A DNA stretch of 64,000 nucleotides from Paenibacillus pabuli (GTDB taxonomy: Bacteria > Bacillota > Bacilli > Paenibacillales > Paenibacillaceae): contig NZ_JBDOIO010000003.1 in NCBI RefSeq assembly GCF_039831995.1, forward strand, positions 496,001 to 560,000, given 5' to 3'. This document shows positions 55,604-64,000 of this stretch, piece after piece. Numbering within the stretch: the first letter of the stretch is position 1; the number at the start of each line of letters is the position of its first letter. The position numbers and the translations under genes were made by a program. A model generated the notes under the pieces. That model did not search any database and was not told the DNA's origin. It saw only the letters and a program-made list of their open reading frames with translations.

Positions 55604-57202
55604 TTAAATTTGTCTCTCAGGCGTCATCAGATGCCTAAACATGAGTCCCAGCTTTAAGAGCAGCAGATGATCAGTATTCTTCAAATCCAGATTCAGCAGC
55701 CCCGAAATTTTCTCCAGCCTGTACAGTACGGTGTTGCGATGGATATATAACTCGCGTGCAGTTTCATTCACTTGGCCGTTGTTGGCGAAATAGGCTTCAA
55801 GTGTGTGCATCATCTCGCTGGTGTATTCCTCTTCTTTGTCCAGCAGTGGACGGAATAAATAAGAGCAGTACCTAATCATAACCTCCTGCGGAATATGCTT
55901 GAAGAGATACATAAACTCCAGGTCAGCAAACATGACAACCGGTTCGCTTAAACCAAGCTCCGTGCTGATTCTCTCAGCCTCCCCGCACTCCCAGAAGCCG
56001 TCGATGAACTCCTCCATGCCCGTTCTCACTTTACTGATAAAACATGTCCTTGTTCCGTGGTCCCATGAATGCATCAAATCCGCATACAAACGTACCGAAT
56101 TCTCATATTTCCTTCGATCCTTGGCCTCTTCTTCTAGAAGGGGGAAGAGTGAATATATGCGGTTCATCACATAAAAATGGTGGGATTCCAAGGAGGACGT
56201 TTTGGGATGATCCTGAAGCCTATTCTGAATCTCCCTAAGTTTGCGCCTCTGACTTTCATGGTCCCAAGCATCCGCTCTTGAGAAAGATACCATGCAAACG
56301 TAGGGCGTGTTCCAAAATGTGCTTCCCAATGCTTCGGCAAATTCGAGCACCGTTTTCAGAGAGGCGTTCCCCTTTAAGTAACGTTCCATGGCCGTGCCAA
56401 GACGACTGCCTGCCGCAGTAGCCTCCTGATTCTGGATGACCTCCAGATGATAGGAAAGAATGACGGCAGCTTGGTGAAAAATGCCTTCCATTTCATGTGC
56501 TTCCAGCAGATTTTCAGTTTGTATCAGCAAGTAACCGTATGACTTTCCGTTTTTCAGCAGGGGTACCCGATACAACAGGTTGCTCGCCGACTTGTAAAAT
56601 CGATTGTCCTGATTCCAGGGCCAATCGCTCAACAGCTCCATATCGGAACAGCGGGTCATGTTATACAAGGTCTGTCCTTCAGAGGTAACGATGGCTAAAG
56701 GAACCCCTAAAATGCTTGTGATACTTTGAAAATAATTGGTGTACTCATCCGCCTGCATCGCAAAATCAACCAGCTTCTTCTGTGTTTCAAGCAATTCATT
56801 CAGCCGGCGGGTATCGCGTTGGAACTCGGATTGGTAGAGAGCGGTGATCTGCTCGGAGAAGGTGAATTGAAAAGGTAGTTCAATTAGGGGCAAGCCCAGC
56901 CGATCGGCTTCCAGCAGGGCTATCTCTGGTATTTCCGCCCAGTATCGACCAAGCTTGATGCCAAGCCCGGAGGCTCCACGTTCATTCAGCTTTTGCAGCA
57001 AATTAACAAATTCCTCGGGTGAGTCCCTAATCGCATAAGCTGTAGTCAACAAGAGCTCCCCTTCTTTCATCCAGTTGATCACATCCGGCGCATCCATCAA
57101 ATTGATGGAGCTAATCGTTCGAGAAATTCCTTTTTTACCGGCTGCCAACTTGCCTTCTGATAACGGGTACACCGCCAACGCATCTTCTATAGTTAAATGC
57201 AT
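55604..57202 (-). CDS. PucR-family transcriptional regulator
   Basis: A 532-aa protein with an N-terminal PucR domain (LTIEDALAVYPLSEGKLAAG, INLMDAPDVINWMKEGELLL), a central GAF-like/GGDEF-like region, and the C-terminal PucR HTH (NNGQVNETARELYIHRNTVL, YRLEKISGLLNLDLKN). ATG 57202 is used, with GGGAGGA 9 nt upstream. PucR proteins typically activate purine, ureide or other nitrogen-compound catabolism. Divergent orientation to the ABC/amidohydrolase cluster at 57476 makes it the probable regulator of that cluster. Confidence 0.88.
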   Translation of the reverse strand: MHLTIEDALAVYPLSEGKLAAGKKGISRTISSINLMDAPDVINWMKEGELLLTTAYAIRDSPEEFVNLLQKLNERGASGLGIKLGRYWAEIPEIALLEADRLGLPLIELPFQFTFSEQITALYQSEFQRDTRRLNELLETQKKLVDFAMQADEYTNYFQSITSILGVPLAIVTSEGQTLYNMTRCSDMELLSDWPWNQDNRFYKSASNLLYRVPLLKNGKSYGYLLIQTENLLEAHEMEGIFHQAAVILSYHLEVIQNQEATAAGSRLGTAMERYLKGNASLKTVLEFAEALGSTFWNTPYVCMVSFSRADAWDHESQRRKLREIQNRLQDHPKTSSLESHHFYVMNRIYSLFPLLEEEAKDRRKYENSVRLYADLMHSWDHGTRTCFISKVRTGMEEFIDGFWECGEAERISTELGLSEPVVMFADLEFMYLFKHIPQEVMIRYCSYLFRPLLDKEEEYTSEMMHTLEAYFANNGQVNETARELYIHRNTVLYRLEKISGLLNLDLKNTDHLLLLKLGLMFRHLMTPERQI

Positions 57203-57475
57203 GTCAATCCATCCTCCCAAACGATACATATCTGAATCAGGTACCGGACACCACGTAACTTTTTAAGCAATTATATAGGGTCTTGTCGAATTTTCGCAAT
57301 CCCTTTTGTTATATATATGTAATATAAGTTAACCCAAAACATCGAATGTTCTGTTTTTGAACCAACGTAAAGCGTATACCATTAGATAAAAAACCAAAAT
57401 TGTGTCAGTAATATTTACATGCATATTTTTTGGCTATATGATAGGACACAACTTCAAAGAGAAGAGGGGATTCAG

Positions 57476-58273
57476 ATGCAGCTCACCCAAAATCAACAGG
57501 CAGCGACCCAAAAGGACAGTCGTTCCATGCTTGTAATCGATGATGTCGGCAAAATCTACCCCAATGGCACTGTAGCTGTGCAGCATGCGAATTTGCATGT
57601 GGGGGAAGGAGAATTTCTATGTTTTGTCGGTCCTTCCGGTTGCGGGAAATCTACCATTTTCAATATGATTGCCGGTTTGACGGAACCGACCTCCGGTCAT
57701 CTGACCGTGCTGGGTACTTCCCCAAAGGAAGCGCGTAAACAGAATGAAATTGCCTTTGTATTTCAGGAGCATACCCTGCTCCCGTGGGCCAAGCTGATTG
57801 ATAATGTCACCATGCCTCTTACTTTGCGTGGCGTATCCAAAAGGGAGCGAATTACCGAAGGGGAGCGGGTTTTAGAGCTGGTAGGCCTGAAGGATTATAT
57901 GAAGGTGCTGCCACGTGAGTTGTCAGGCGGAATGAAGATGAGAGTATCTATTGCACGAGCGTTGATATCTCGTCCCAAGTTGCTGTTAATGGACGAACCG
58001 TTTGGCGCCCTTGATGAAATTACCAGGCAGACGCTGCAGAATGAACTGCTAAATATTTGGGAACAGGACAAGAAGATGTCGGTTCTGTTCATTACGCATA
58101 ACGTGTTTGAAAGTGTGTTTCTATCAACAAAAGTCGTGGTGATGACGCCTCGTCCCGGTAAAATTTCGGATTTCATTGATATTCCGTTTGCCTATCCGAG
58201 GGATGATGAATTCCGGACCCAGCCTGAATTCGGTGAATATGTACGCAGCGTGTCCAATGTACTGAATCATTGA
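57476..58273 (+). CDS. ABC transporter ATPase (SsuB/TauB-like)
   Basis: A 265-aa nucleotide-binding subunit: Walker A VGPSGCGKST, Q-loop FVFQEHTLLPWAK, signature ELSGGMKMRVSIARAL, Walker B LLLMDEPFGALDE, and H-loop FITHNVFESVFL. The C-terminal MTPRPGKISDFIDIPFAYPR is typical of nitrate/sulfonate/taurine-type importers (also the ThiZ group). ATG 57476 follows AGAGGGGA. It is the first gene of the cluster and is 30 bp from the permease gene. Confidence 0.92.
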   Translation: MQLTQNQQAATQKDSRSMLVIDDVGKIYPNGTVAVQHANLHVGEGEFLCFVGPSGCGKSTIFNMIAGLTEPTSGHLTVLGTSPKEARKQNEIAFVFQEHTLLPWAKLIDNVTMPLTLRGVSKRERITEGERVLELVGLKDYMKVLPRELSGGMKMRVSIARALISRPKLLLMDEPFGALDEITRQTLQNELLNIWEQDKKMSVLFITHNVFESVFLSTKVVVMTPRPGKISDFIDIPFAYPRDDEFRTQPEFGEYVRSVSNVLNH

Positions 58274-58303
58274 TAGCCAGAAATGAGAGGAGAGGGAAGC
58301 AAC

Positions 58304-59182
58304 ATGGAAGAGATGGTAGCTAATCCAGCCGTTGAAACGACACCGGGTATCCGAGCTTCTGGGAAGGACAATGCCCGCAGCCATCATCCGGCAGAAGAGA
58401 GCCCAGTCATTGGACTGCTGAAAAAAATTCTGCCGCCAATAGTCGTGTTTGTCCTGTTTATCGGTGGATGGGAATTAATCGTGCGGATACTCGGAATGCC
58501 CCCATATATCTTGCCCAAGCCATCCGATATTGCCGCAGCCGCTGCTGAGAACAGCGCAAATCTGATTACGTCGGTAAGCACAACCATTGTGGAGGCGTTG
58601 ATCGGTTTTACGATCAGTGTAGTGCTCGGTATTTCATTGGCCATTCTACTGGCCCTGTCCAAAACAGTGGAAAAAAGCGTATATCCCTACGCTATTATCC
58701 TACAGACTATTCCGGTCGTTGCGGTAGCGCCAATCATAGTGATCTGGTTCGGAGCAGGAATAAATGCCATTGTGATCATTTCATTCTTAATCAGCTTTTT
58801 CCCGATTTTATCGAATACACTGATCGGATTGAACTCAACGGATCAGAACATGAAGAATTTATTCTATTTGTATAATGCAAGCAAGCTGCAAACCATTTGG
58901 AGGCTGAGATTTCCGGCGGCACTTCCGTACATTATGGCAGGGCTGAAAATTTCATGCTCCAGTTCGGTTGTCGGAGCGATCGTGGGTGAATACATTGCAG
59001 GCATTGGTGGCGGACAAGGCGGACTCGGTTACGGGATTACCGTTGCGGCAACCCGCCTGCAAACTCCTTATCTGTTCGCCTGCGGTTTAGCGGCATCCGC
59101 CCTAGGAATCGCATTTTTCCTGATCATCAACATGGTGTCGAACAAACTTTTGAAGTCATGGCATGAATCAGCAATGAAATGA
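58304..59182 (+). CDS. ABC transporter permease (SsuC/TauC-like)
   Basis: A 292-aa permease. A hydrophilic N-terminal extension of about 40 residues precedes six predicted helices, with LPKPSDIAAAAAENSANL and the EAA-like loop LQTIWRLRFPAALPYIMAGL. Family members carry small organic anions or heterocycles. ATG 58304 follows GAGGAGAGGGAAG. It pairs with the ATPase upstream and the lipoprotein downstream. Confidence 0.9.
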   Translation: MEEMVANPAVETTPGIRASGKDNARSHHPAEESPVIGLLKKILPPIVVFVLFIGGWELIVRILGMPPYILPKPSDIAAAAAENSANLITSVSTTIVEALIGFTISVVLGISLAILLALSKTVEKSVYPYAIILQTIPVVAVAPIIVIWFGAGINAIVIISFLISFFPILSNTLIGLNSTDQNMKNLFYLYNASKLQTIWRLRFPAALPYIMAGLKISCSSSVVGAIVGEYIAGIGGGQGGLGYGITVAATRLQTPYLFACGLAASALGIAFFLIINMVSNKLLKSWHESAMK

Positions 59183-59208
59183 TATCAGAACCGGGGGAGA
59201 GATCCAAC

Positions 59209-60237
59209 ATGTCCAAACATCATATGAACTTTTGTTACAAGAAATGGCTGCTGTCGGCTGCTTCTTTGATCCTACTGCTTCTAAGCGCATGCTCCAATTC
59301 CTCCGCTCTAGAATCCGCCGCCCCGGCGGGAGGGGGAGCCGGAACAGATTTGAAGCAGGTGAAACTGATCGAGGGCTGGTACGCCAAAGGGGAAGATGGA
59401 GGCTATTTTGCGGCATTGCAGCAGAACTATTATAAGGACAAGGGGATCGACATGACAATTCAGCCTGGAGGCCCCGAGGTGTCAACCATGCAGCTTGTCG
59501 CTGCAGGCAAAGCTGAATTCGGTATCTCTTATGCGGATGAAATTTTGAAGGCGCGGGAACAGGGAATCCCTGTTGTCGGTATCCTTGCCGGTTTTCAAAG
59601 CACACCGCAGGTTCTGATGTACCACAAGGGGGAGAACATTCAGGATTTCACAGACCTGAACGGCAAAACCGTATACATCGGCACAGCGGTGCCTTACTGG
59701 GAATATATCAAGAGCCAATACAATCTGACAGATGTAAAAGAAATGAAGTATAACGGGCAGCTGGTCAATTTTATCAATGACCCCAGTTCGCTCAATCAGG
59801 GTTACATCACGAATGAGCCTTACGCACTTTCTCAGCAGGGGGTTGAGGTGGACTATCTGAAAATCGCCGATTCCGGTTATGCGAACTATGCAGACGTTCT
59901 TTTCACGACGGAAGATTACCTTAAAGAGCACCCTGATGTTGTTGAAGCTGTGGTGCAGGCAAGTCAGAAAGGTTGGAGCTATTATCTAGACAACTATGAA
60001 AAGGTAAACCCGTTTATTCAAACCTACAATCCCGATATGACGGTAGAAGCAATGAATTATGAAGCAGTGCAGGAAAAGCCCTTTATTCTTAACAATGAAT
60101 CTGAGGCAAATGGTATTGGTTACATGACAAAGGAACGCTGGAGTACCCTCCAGGATCAGATGATCAAGGGTGGAGGATTAACGAAGGCACTAGATGTTAC
60201 CCAGGCGTTTACAACGGAGTATCTGATGAAGCCATAA
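59209..60237 (+). CDS. ABC transporter substrate-binding lipoprotein, NMT1/TauA-like
   Basis: A 342-aa lipoprotein with lipobox LSAC (Cys near residue 28) and an NMT1/SsuA-type binding fold: KLIEGWYAKGEDGGYFAALQ, STMQLVAAGKAEFGISYADE, DLNGKTVYIGTAVPYWEYIK. The family includes ThiY (formylaminopyrimidine) and sulfonate receptors, so a small nitrogenous ring compound would fit, but the ligand is not determinable. The start ATG 59209 follows GGGGGAGAG. Confidence 0.88.
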   Translation: MSKHHMNFCYKKWLLSAASLILLLLSACSNSSALESAAPAGGGAGTDLKQVKLIEGWYAKGEDGGYFAALQQNYYKDKGIDMTIQPGGPEVSTMQLVAAGKAEFGISYADEILKAREQGIPVVGILAGFQSTPQVLMYHKGENIQDFTDLNGKTVYIGTAVPYWEYIKSQYNLTDVKEMKYNGQLVNFINDPSSLNQGYITNEPYALSQQGVEVDYLKIADSGYANYADVLFTTEDYLKEHPDVVEAVVQASQKGWSYYLDNYEKVNPFIQTYNPDMTVEAMNYEAVQEKPFILNNESEANGIGYMTKERWSTLQDQMIKGGGLTKALDVTQAFTTEYLMKP

Positions 60238-60300
60238 ACCTGAACCAAAAGTATGTAAAGCTTCAAATCAGAAATTTCAGAAAAAATGAGGGGACTTAAT

Positions 60301-61113
60301 ATGTTCAAACTTGGAAATCGAAAGAGCTATTGGCAAGTGTCCGAAACGCTGGTGGATCTGAGGCGAACGCAAAAGTACGGCAAGTCAGTAACCCTCCCTG
60401 CACAGCCGCAGGAAGTCATATTTGATCTCGAGCATACGGCTGTTATTGTCATCGATATGCAGAATGATTTCTGTACACCGGGTGGATGGCTGGATTCCAT
60501 TGGGGTCGATACCTCTCCGCTCCTAAACCCGGTCAGCAGGTTGAACCGACTGATGCCCGAGCTGCGCAAAGCGGGAGTGCCTGTGATATGGGTGAACTGG
60601 GGCAATCGGGAAGACAGAATGAATGTGCCGCCATCCGTGCTTCATGTATACAATTCGGATGGGCGGGGCAACGGCATCGGGGACCCGCTGCCCGGGAACG
60701 GCTCCAAGGTGCTGGAGAAAGGCAGTTGGGGAACGGCAATTGTCGATGGTCTGGATTCGTCCCCCGATGATATCTATGTGGATAAATATCGAATGAGCGG
60801 GTTTTGGGATACACCACTGGACAGTATTCTACGCAATCTCAATATTCAAACGGTGTTGTTTGCCGGGGTAAATCTCGATCAGTGTGTCATGCACACACTG
60901 CAGGACGCGGCTTGTCTCGGATATGACGGAATACTACTGGAGGATTGCTCGGCAACAAGCTCCCCGGATTTCTGCATAGAAGCGACATTGTACAATATCA
61001 AGCAATGTTATGGCTTCGTTACGGATTCCACCTGGTTGGTACAAGAGCTGAGCGGGGGAGCGACTCCTATAGAAAGAAACACCTCGGAAGAGCTGGCATC
61101 GTTAGAAGGCTGA
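60301..61113 (+). CDS. cysteine hydrolase (isochorismatase-like, RutB/biuret-hydrolase type)
   Basis: A 270-aa member of the isochorismatase-like hydrolases with the full triad: D52 in VIDMQNDFCTPGG, K162 in VDKYRMSGFWDTPLD and C195 in GVNLDQCVMHTLQDAACLG. The N-terminal extension and FWDTPLD loop resemble ureidoacrylate amidohydrolase RutB and biuret hydrolase, which split ureido/amide C-N bonds to release ammonia or carbamate. Substrate unknown. ATG 60301 follows GAGGGGAC, and the amidase gene starts 21 bp downstream. Confidence 0.85.
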   Translation: MFKLGNRKSYWQVSETLVDLRRTQKYGKSVTLPAQPQEVIFDLEHTAVIVIDMQNDFCTPGGWLDSIGVDTSPLLNPVSRLNRLMPELRKAGVPVIWVNWGNREDRMNVPPSVLHVYNSDGRGNGIGDPLPGNGSKVLEKGSWGTAIVDGLDSSPDDIYVDKYRMSGFWDTPLDSILRNLNIQTVLFAGVNLDQCVMHTLQDAACLGYDGILLEDCSATSSPDFCIEATLYNIKQCYGFVTDSTWLVQELSGGATPIERNTSEELASLEG

Positions 61114-61134
61114 GCGGAAGGATGGGATGAAGCA

Positions 61135-62322
61135 ATGAAGGACCAATGGAACGCCATTGTCAACCAGGTGATCGTTGAACCGACAGGACAGGGTAGGCTG
61201 AACGGACTCAGCTTTATGGTCAAGGATGTATTTGCCGTCCGTGGCAATACAAATGGCGCGGGTAATCCACGTTGGCTCCAGACGCATGGGCCGGCAACGG
61301 AACACGCTGAAACGCTCAACCTGCTATTGCAGCAAGGAGCTAGGCTAACGGGGATGACGCATACGGATGAGCTGATGTTCAGCTTGAATGGTGAAAATGT
61401 TCATTATGGAACACCTGTGAATCCAAGGGCTCCCGATCGTATCCCTGGCGGTTCATCTAGCGGATCGGCGGTTGCTGTCGCCGCTGGGCTTGCTGACTTC
61501 TCCCTTGGAACGGATACGGGAGGATCGGTCCGTGTTCCATCTTCGTACTGTGGAATTTATGGAATGCGTCCATCGCATGGCATTGTCTCCGCGAAAGGCG
61601 TTATCCCACTCGCTCCCAGCTTCGATACCGTCGGCTGGATGGCACGTGATCTCGAGACGCTGTGCCGGGTAGGAGAAGTGCTTTTGCCGCAGACAGACTC
61701 GGGTACAGGCTTCAGCCGGGTGCTCATCGGTGAGGATGCGTGGGAGCTTGCTGACACGGAGAGCAAAGAGGCGCTTACCCCTTACCTGAAGTTGCTGTGC
61801 GGCATGGCTGCGAGCCATGAAACGGTTCGCATCGCCCCGCAGGGTCTACCTGAATGGATGACCATGTTCAGGACGATCCAGGGCTATGAAATATGGCAGG
61901 AGCACGGGGCGTGGATTGAACGTGAGCAGCCGACCTTCGGACCAGATACGGCCGGGCGATTCTCCTGGGCAAGCACTGTTGAACTTGCCGATCAGGAGAA
62001 GGCAGCCAAACGCCGGGTTGAGGTGTGCAAGCACATGGCTGACCTGCTCAGAACGGATACGGTGCTTGTGATTCCGACGACGACTGGAGCGGCCCCGAAG
62101 CTGGGCTTGGGCGGGCCTATAATTGAAGAACGAAGAGTGAGAACGATGCGTTTAACCTGCATTTCCGGCTTGTCGGGTCTGCCGCAGCTTACGATTCCGG
62201 CTGCGGAGGTACTGGGCCGCCCGGTCGGTATTTCAATCATTGCCGGTCCGGGACAGGATCAACGTCTGCTGGAATGGGTCACATCCTTTTTTTCAGCAGT
62301 AAATTCTGAAGTAAAAAGATAA
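61135..62322 (+). CDS. amidase-signature hydrolase
   Basis: A 395-aa amidase with the Ser-cisSer-Lys triad: K30 in SFMVKDVFAVRG, cis-S107 in PGGSSSGSAVAVAAG and nucleophile S131 in GTDTGGSVRVPSS. It is shorter than GatA (about 485 aa) and lacks the allophanate-hydrolase C-terminal domain, so it resembles catabolic amidases such as malonamate, ureidomalonate or indoleacetamide hydrolases. Position after the cysteine hydrolase suggests the next deamidation step of the same compound (inference). Confidence 0.9.
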   Translation: MKDQWNAIVNQVIVEPTGQGRLNGLSFMVKDVFAVRGNTNGAGNPRWLQTHGPATEHAETLNLLLQQGARLTGMTHTDELMFSLNGENVHYGTPVNPRAPDRIPGGSSSGSAVAVAAGLADFSLGTDTGGSVRVPSSYCGIYGMRPSHGIVSAKGVIPLAPSFDTVGWMARDLETLCRVGEVLLPQTDSGTGFSRVLIGEDAWELADTESKEALTPYLKLLCGMAASHETVRIAPQGLPEWMTMFRTIQGYEIWQEHGAWIEREQPTFGPDTAGRFSWASTVELADQEKAAKRRVEVCKHMADLLRTDTVLVIPTTTGAAPKLGLGGPIIEERRVRTMRLTCISGLSGLPQLTIPAAEVLGRPVGISIIAGPGQDQRLLEWVTSFFSAVNSEVKR

Positions 62323-62384
62323 GAGCGTTATTCGAATATGGACATCAAGCTACGCGTAAAAACAATAAAGCTGCAGGAGAAAGG

Positions 62385-63236
62385 GTGTCAGTTATGTTTC
62401 AACGATATGAAGGAACAGCGTGGGAGGAGCGATTTTTGCCCCGTCTGACAAGCAAACAGGTCAAAGAACTGCCGAAGGATAAGGCGCTGGTTATTCTCCC
62501 AGTCGGAGCTGTGGAGCAGCATGGCCCCCATCTGCCCGTATATACGGACACTTTGATTGGGGAAGCGACATTATCACAAACGCTGGAGCGGGTGCGGGCG
62601 GATAAGGAGATCTGGCTGCTGCCTCCGGTCTCGTATGGCAAAAGCAATGAACATATCGGACTTCCGGGCACCATTTCCTTATCGGCGAGCACACTGCATG
62701 CCATCATGCTGGACATTGCAGAAAGTCTGAAGGCTAGTGGTTTTCGCAAGTTACTGTTGTTTAACACCCATGGCGGCAACGTGGATTTGCTAAATACAGT
62801 ATCACGTGAAATACGGATCAGAACGGGAATGATGGTTTTCTATCTCAGTCCCAGCAGTCTGAATGTGGCAGAGGATCTCCTGTCTTCCGAGGAGCTGGAA
62901 TACGGTATTCATGGTGGCGATTATGAGACCTCTCTCGTGATGTCCATTAAACCGGAATGGGTGAAGAAGGAGTTCCTCGTCAAAGAGCTTCCTGACATGT
63001 CCTCTTACCGCTTTCTTACATTAGAAGGGAAAATTCGTTTTGCCTGGAAGATGGCTGATATCTCCGCTACCGGTATTGCTGGTGATGCTACGACGGCCAC
63101 GCCGGAGAAAGGCAGCATTATTCAGGATAGAATCTCAACGATTTTGTCAGAGGCGCTGGAGGAACTGTGTGATTTTGAAATCACCAATGTCCGCGGGACT
63201 GAACCGGTTCAGCAGCCAGCAGGAAGCACCCCGTGA
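62385..63236 (+). CDS. creatininase-family amidohydrolase
   Basis: A 283-aa creatininase-fold protein with metal ligands E44, H46 and D55 in GAVEQHGPHLPVYTDTLIG, H129 in LFNTHGGN, and an acidic ligand near HGGDYETS. The family opens small lactam rings (creatinine) or hydrolyses formamides and keto-inositols. GTG 62385 is favoured because AGGAG lies 5 nt upstream; ATG 62394 is a close alternative. Its stop overlaps the start of the FAH gene (GTGA). A ring-opening role in the cluster is plausible. Confidence 0.88.
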   Translation: MSVMFQRYEGTAWEERFLPRLTSKQVKELPKDKALVILPVGAVEQHGPHLPVYTDTLIGEATLSQTLERVRADKEIWLLPPVSYGKSNEHIGLPGTISLSASTLHAIMLDIAESLKASGFRKLLLFNTHGGNVDLLNTVSREIRIRTGMMVFYLSPSSLNVAEDLLSSEELEYGIHGGDYETSLVMSIKPEWVKKEFLVKELPDMSSYRFLTLEGKIRFAWKMADISATGIAGDATTATPEKGSIIQDRISTILSEALEELCDFEITNVRGTEPVQQPAGSTP

Positions 63237-64000
63237 AGCTCGTCAGTCTGAAACACGGCGATCGTGAACAGGCCGCGATTGAACATACGGAACGATTCTT
63301 TCTTCTAGAGGAGATCAACAGGGCGGAAGGAAGCTCATGGGGCACCTCCGTTATGGAGATTTTGCAGCAAGGCCAGCTAGAGGAGCTATTCCAGTGGTAT
63401 CAGAAGCACGGGGATAGAACAGTTTCATCAATCCCTTTCATACCTTCAGAAGAAGCTATATCCGCTCCTCTCTTCCGCCACCCTCGTAAAATATGGGGAA
63501 TTGGCATGAATTATGTGCAAAAAGCGATCGATCTCGCATCTACTCCTCCAGAGCGTGAGCCAGTCTGCTTCATGAAGCCGGACTCAAGCCTGATCGGGCC
63601 GGAAGAGTATATCCAGCTGACGGCACAGGATGTGAATGTGACATCAGAAGCAGAGCTTGGTATTATCATCGGCCGAACCTGCAAAAATGTGCCGGAAGAA
63701 CGTGCGCAGGAGGTCATTGCAGGTTTTGCCGCAACGCTGGATATGACTAACCAGGACATTCACGCACGGAACCCCAGATTCCTGCAGCGATCCAAGGTAT
63801 TCGATACATTTTTCAGTCTTGGACCACAACTAATAACACCTGATGAAATAAGTGATCTGCAGAGCCTCGTGGTTGAAACTGTGTTGAATGATGAGGTTAT
63901 TCATAGCAATACGGTGTCTCACATGATGTATCATCCATGGTTCATTGTCTCGTATTTTTCACAGATGATGACTCTCTATCCGGGAGATGTGATCATGACA
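63233..64000 (+). CDS. FAH-family hydrolase/isomerase (3' partial)
   Basis: GTG 63233 overlaps the creatininase stop and the frame stays open to the window end (256 codons). It has the FAH-fold core: RKIWGIGMNYVQKAIDL, FMKPDSSLIGPEE, the metal-binding SEAELGIIIGRTCKNV, and ATLDMTNQDIHARNP. Relatives hydrolyse acylpyruvate or 1,3-dicarbonyl C-C bonds or decarboxylate/isomerise oxo-acids. As the last visible gene of the cluster it would process the carbon skeleton after nitrogen removal (inference). The sequence is only distantly similar to the KdaD-like protein at 1392. Confidence 0.88.
   Translation, partial: MKLVSLKHGDREQAAIEHTERFFLLEEINRAEGSSWGTSVMEILQQGQLEELFQWYQKHGDRTVSSIPFIPSEEAISAPLFRHPRKIWGIGMNYVQKAIDLASTPPEREPVCFMKPDSSLIGPEEYIQLTAQDVNVTSEAELGIIIGRTCKNVPEERAQEVIAGFAATLDMTNQDIHARNPRFLQRSKVFDTFFSLGPQLITPDEISDLQSLVVETVLNDEVIHSNTVSHMMYHPWFIVSYFSQMMTLYPGDVIMT

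Noticed and set aside
57338..57350. AACAT-CGA-ATGTT repeat as the PucR operator
   Set aside because: Arms of only 5 bp in a very AT-rich intergenic region are too weak to call.

Overview
The window looks like chromosomal DNA from a Paenibacillus-type soil Firmicute (inference). Ribosome sites are AGGAGG-like with many TTG and GTG starts. It encodes an AraC regulator with a membrane sensor half next to LplB/YtcP-type sugar permeases, a YpeB-like spore protein, a B. subtilis XynC-like glucuronoxylanase, class III fructose-bisphosphatase and many plant-polysaccharide hydrolases. I see no rRNA, tRNA, CRISPR array, insertion sequence or prophage.

1-9.5 kb is a xylan/pentonate locus. It starts with the tail of a CBM6-like protein, followed by an AraC regulator divergent from a probable operon: a FAH-family 2-keto-3-deoxypentonate dehydratase, an aldehyde dehydrogenase (alpha-ketoglutaric semialdehyde type), a YagF/YjhG-type pentonate dehydratase and a GH43 beta-xylosidase. 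A separately transcribed secreted GH30 glucuronoxylanase with a C-terminal CBM follows. Together they suggest xylan hydrolysis plus the lower Weimberg (non-phosphorylative) route to 2-oxoglutarate.

9.5-14.7 kb holds a DUF3237 protein, an SDR relic, a RidA plus FAD-monooxygenase operon with a MarR gene linked by four copies of TTGTTT-N6-AAACAA, and a TetR-methionine aminopeptidase pair. 14.8-23.6 kb is an oligosaccharide uptake locus with a cre-like site: AraC sensor-regulator, two permeases, a frameshifted lipoprotein binding protein and a GH95 glycosidase. 23.8-30.3 kb has a YpeB-like protein, a Nudix hydrolase, and a hybrid kinase carrying two kinase modules with its BTAD response regulator.

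30.5-42.2 kb mixes intact small metabolic genes (Fur-box-controlled ferredoxin-NADP reductase, SDR, cupin, saccharopine-dehydrogenase-like, 2H phosphoesterase, HAD phosphatase) with relics: a TetR tail, a heavily decayed DUF5107 gene, a peptidase-E gene with a stop at codon 3, a deletion junction joining the start of a CoA-disulfide reductase to the end of a uvrX-type polymerase, and a YdiB/AroE tail.

42.2-55.6 kb holds a YeiH-LysR divergent pair, a carboxylesterase-AraC-GH27 alpha-galactosidase group with a tiny CxxC protein, fbp, a frameshifted BtrH-like gene, and MarR, aldo/keto reductase and MerR genes with a classic MerR-type promoter. 55.6-64 kb is a probable small-molecule nitrogen catabolic cluster: PucR regulator, TauABC-like ABC transporter, cysteine hydrolase, amidase, creatininase-family hydrolase and a FAH-family protein running off the end. 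Its substrate cannot be read from sequence, and it is the best candidate for an undescribed pathway here.
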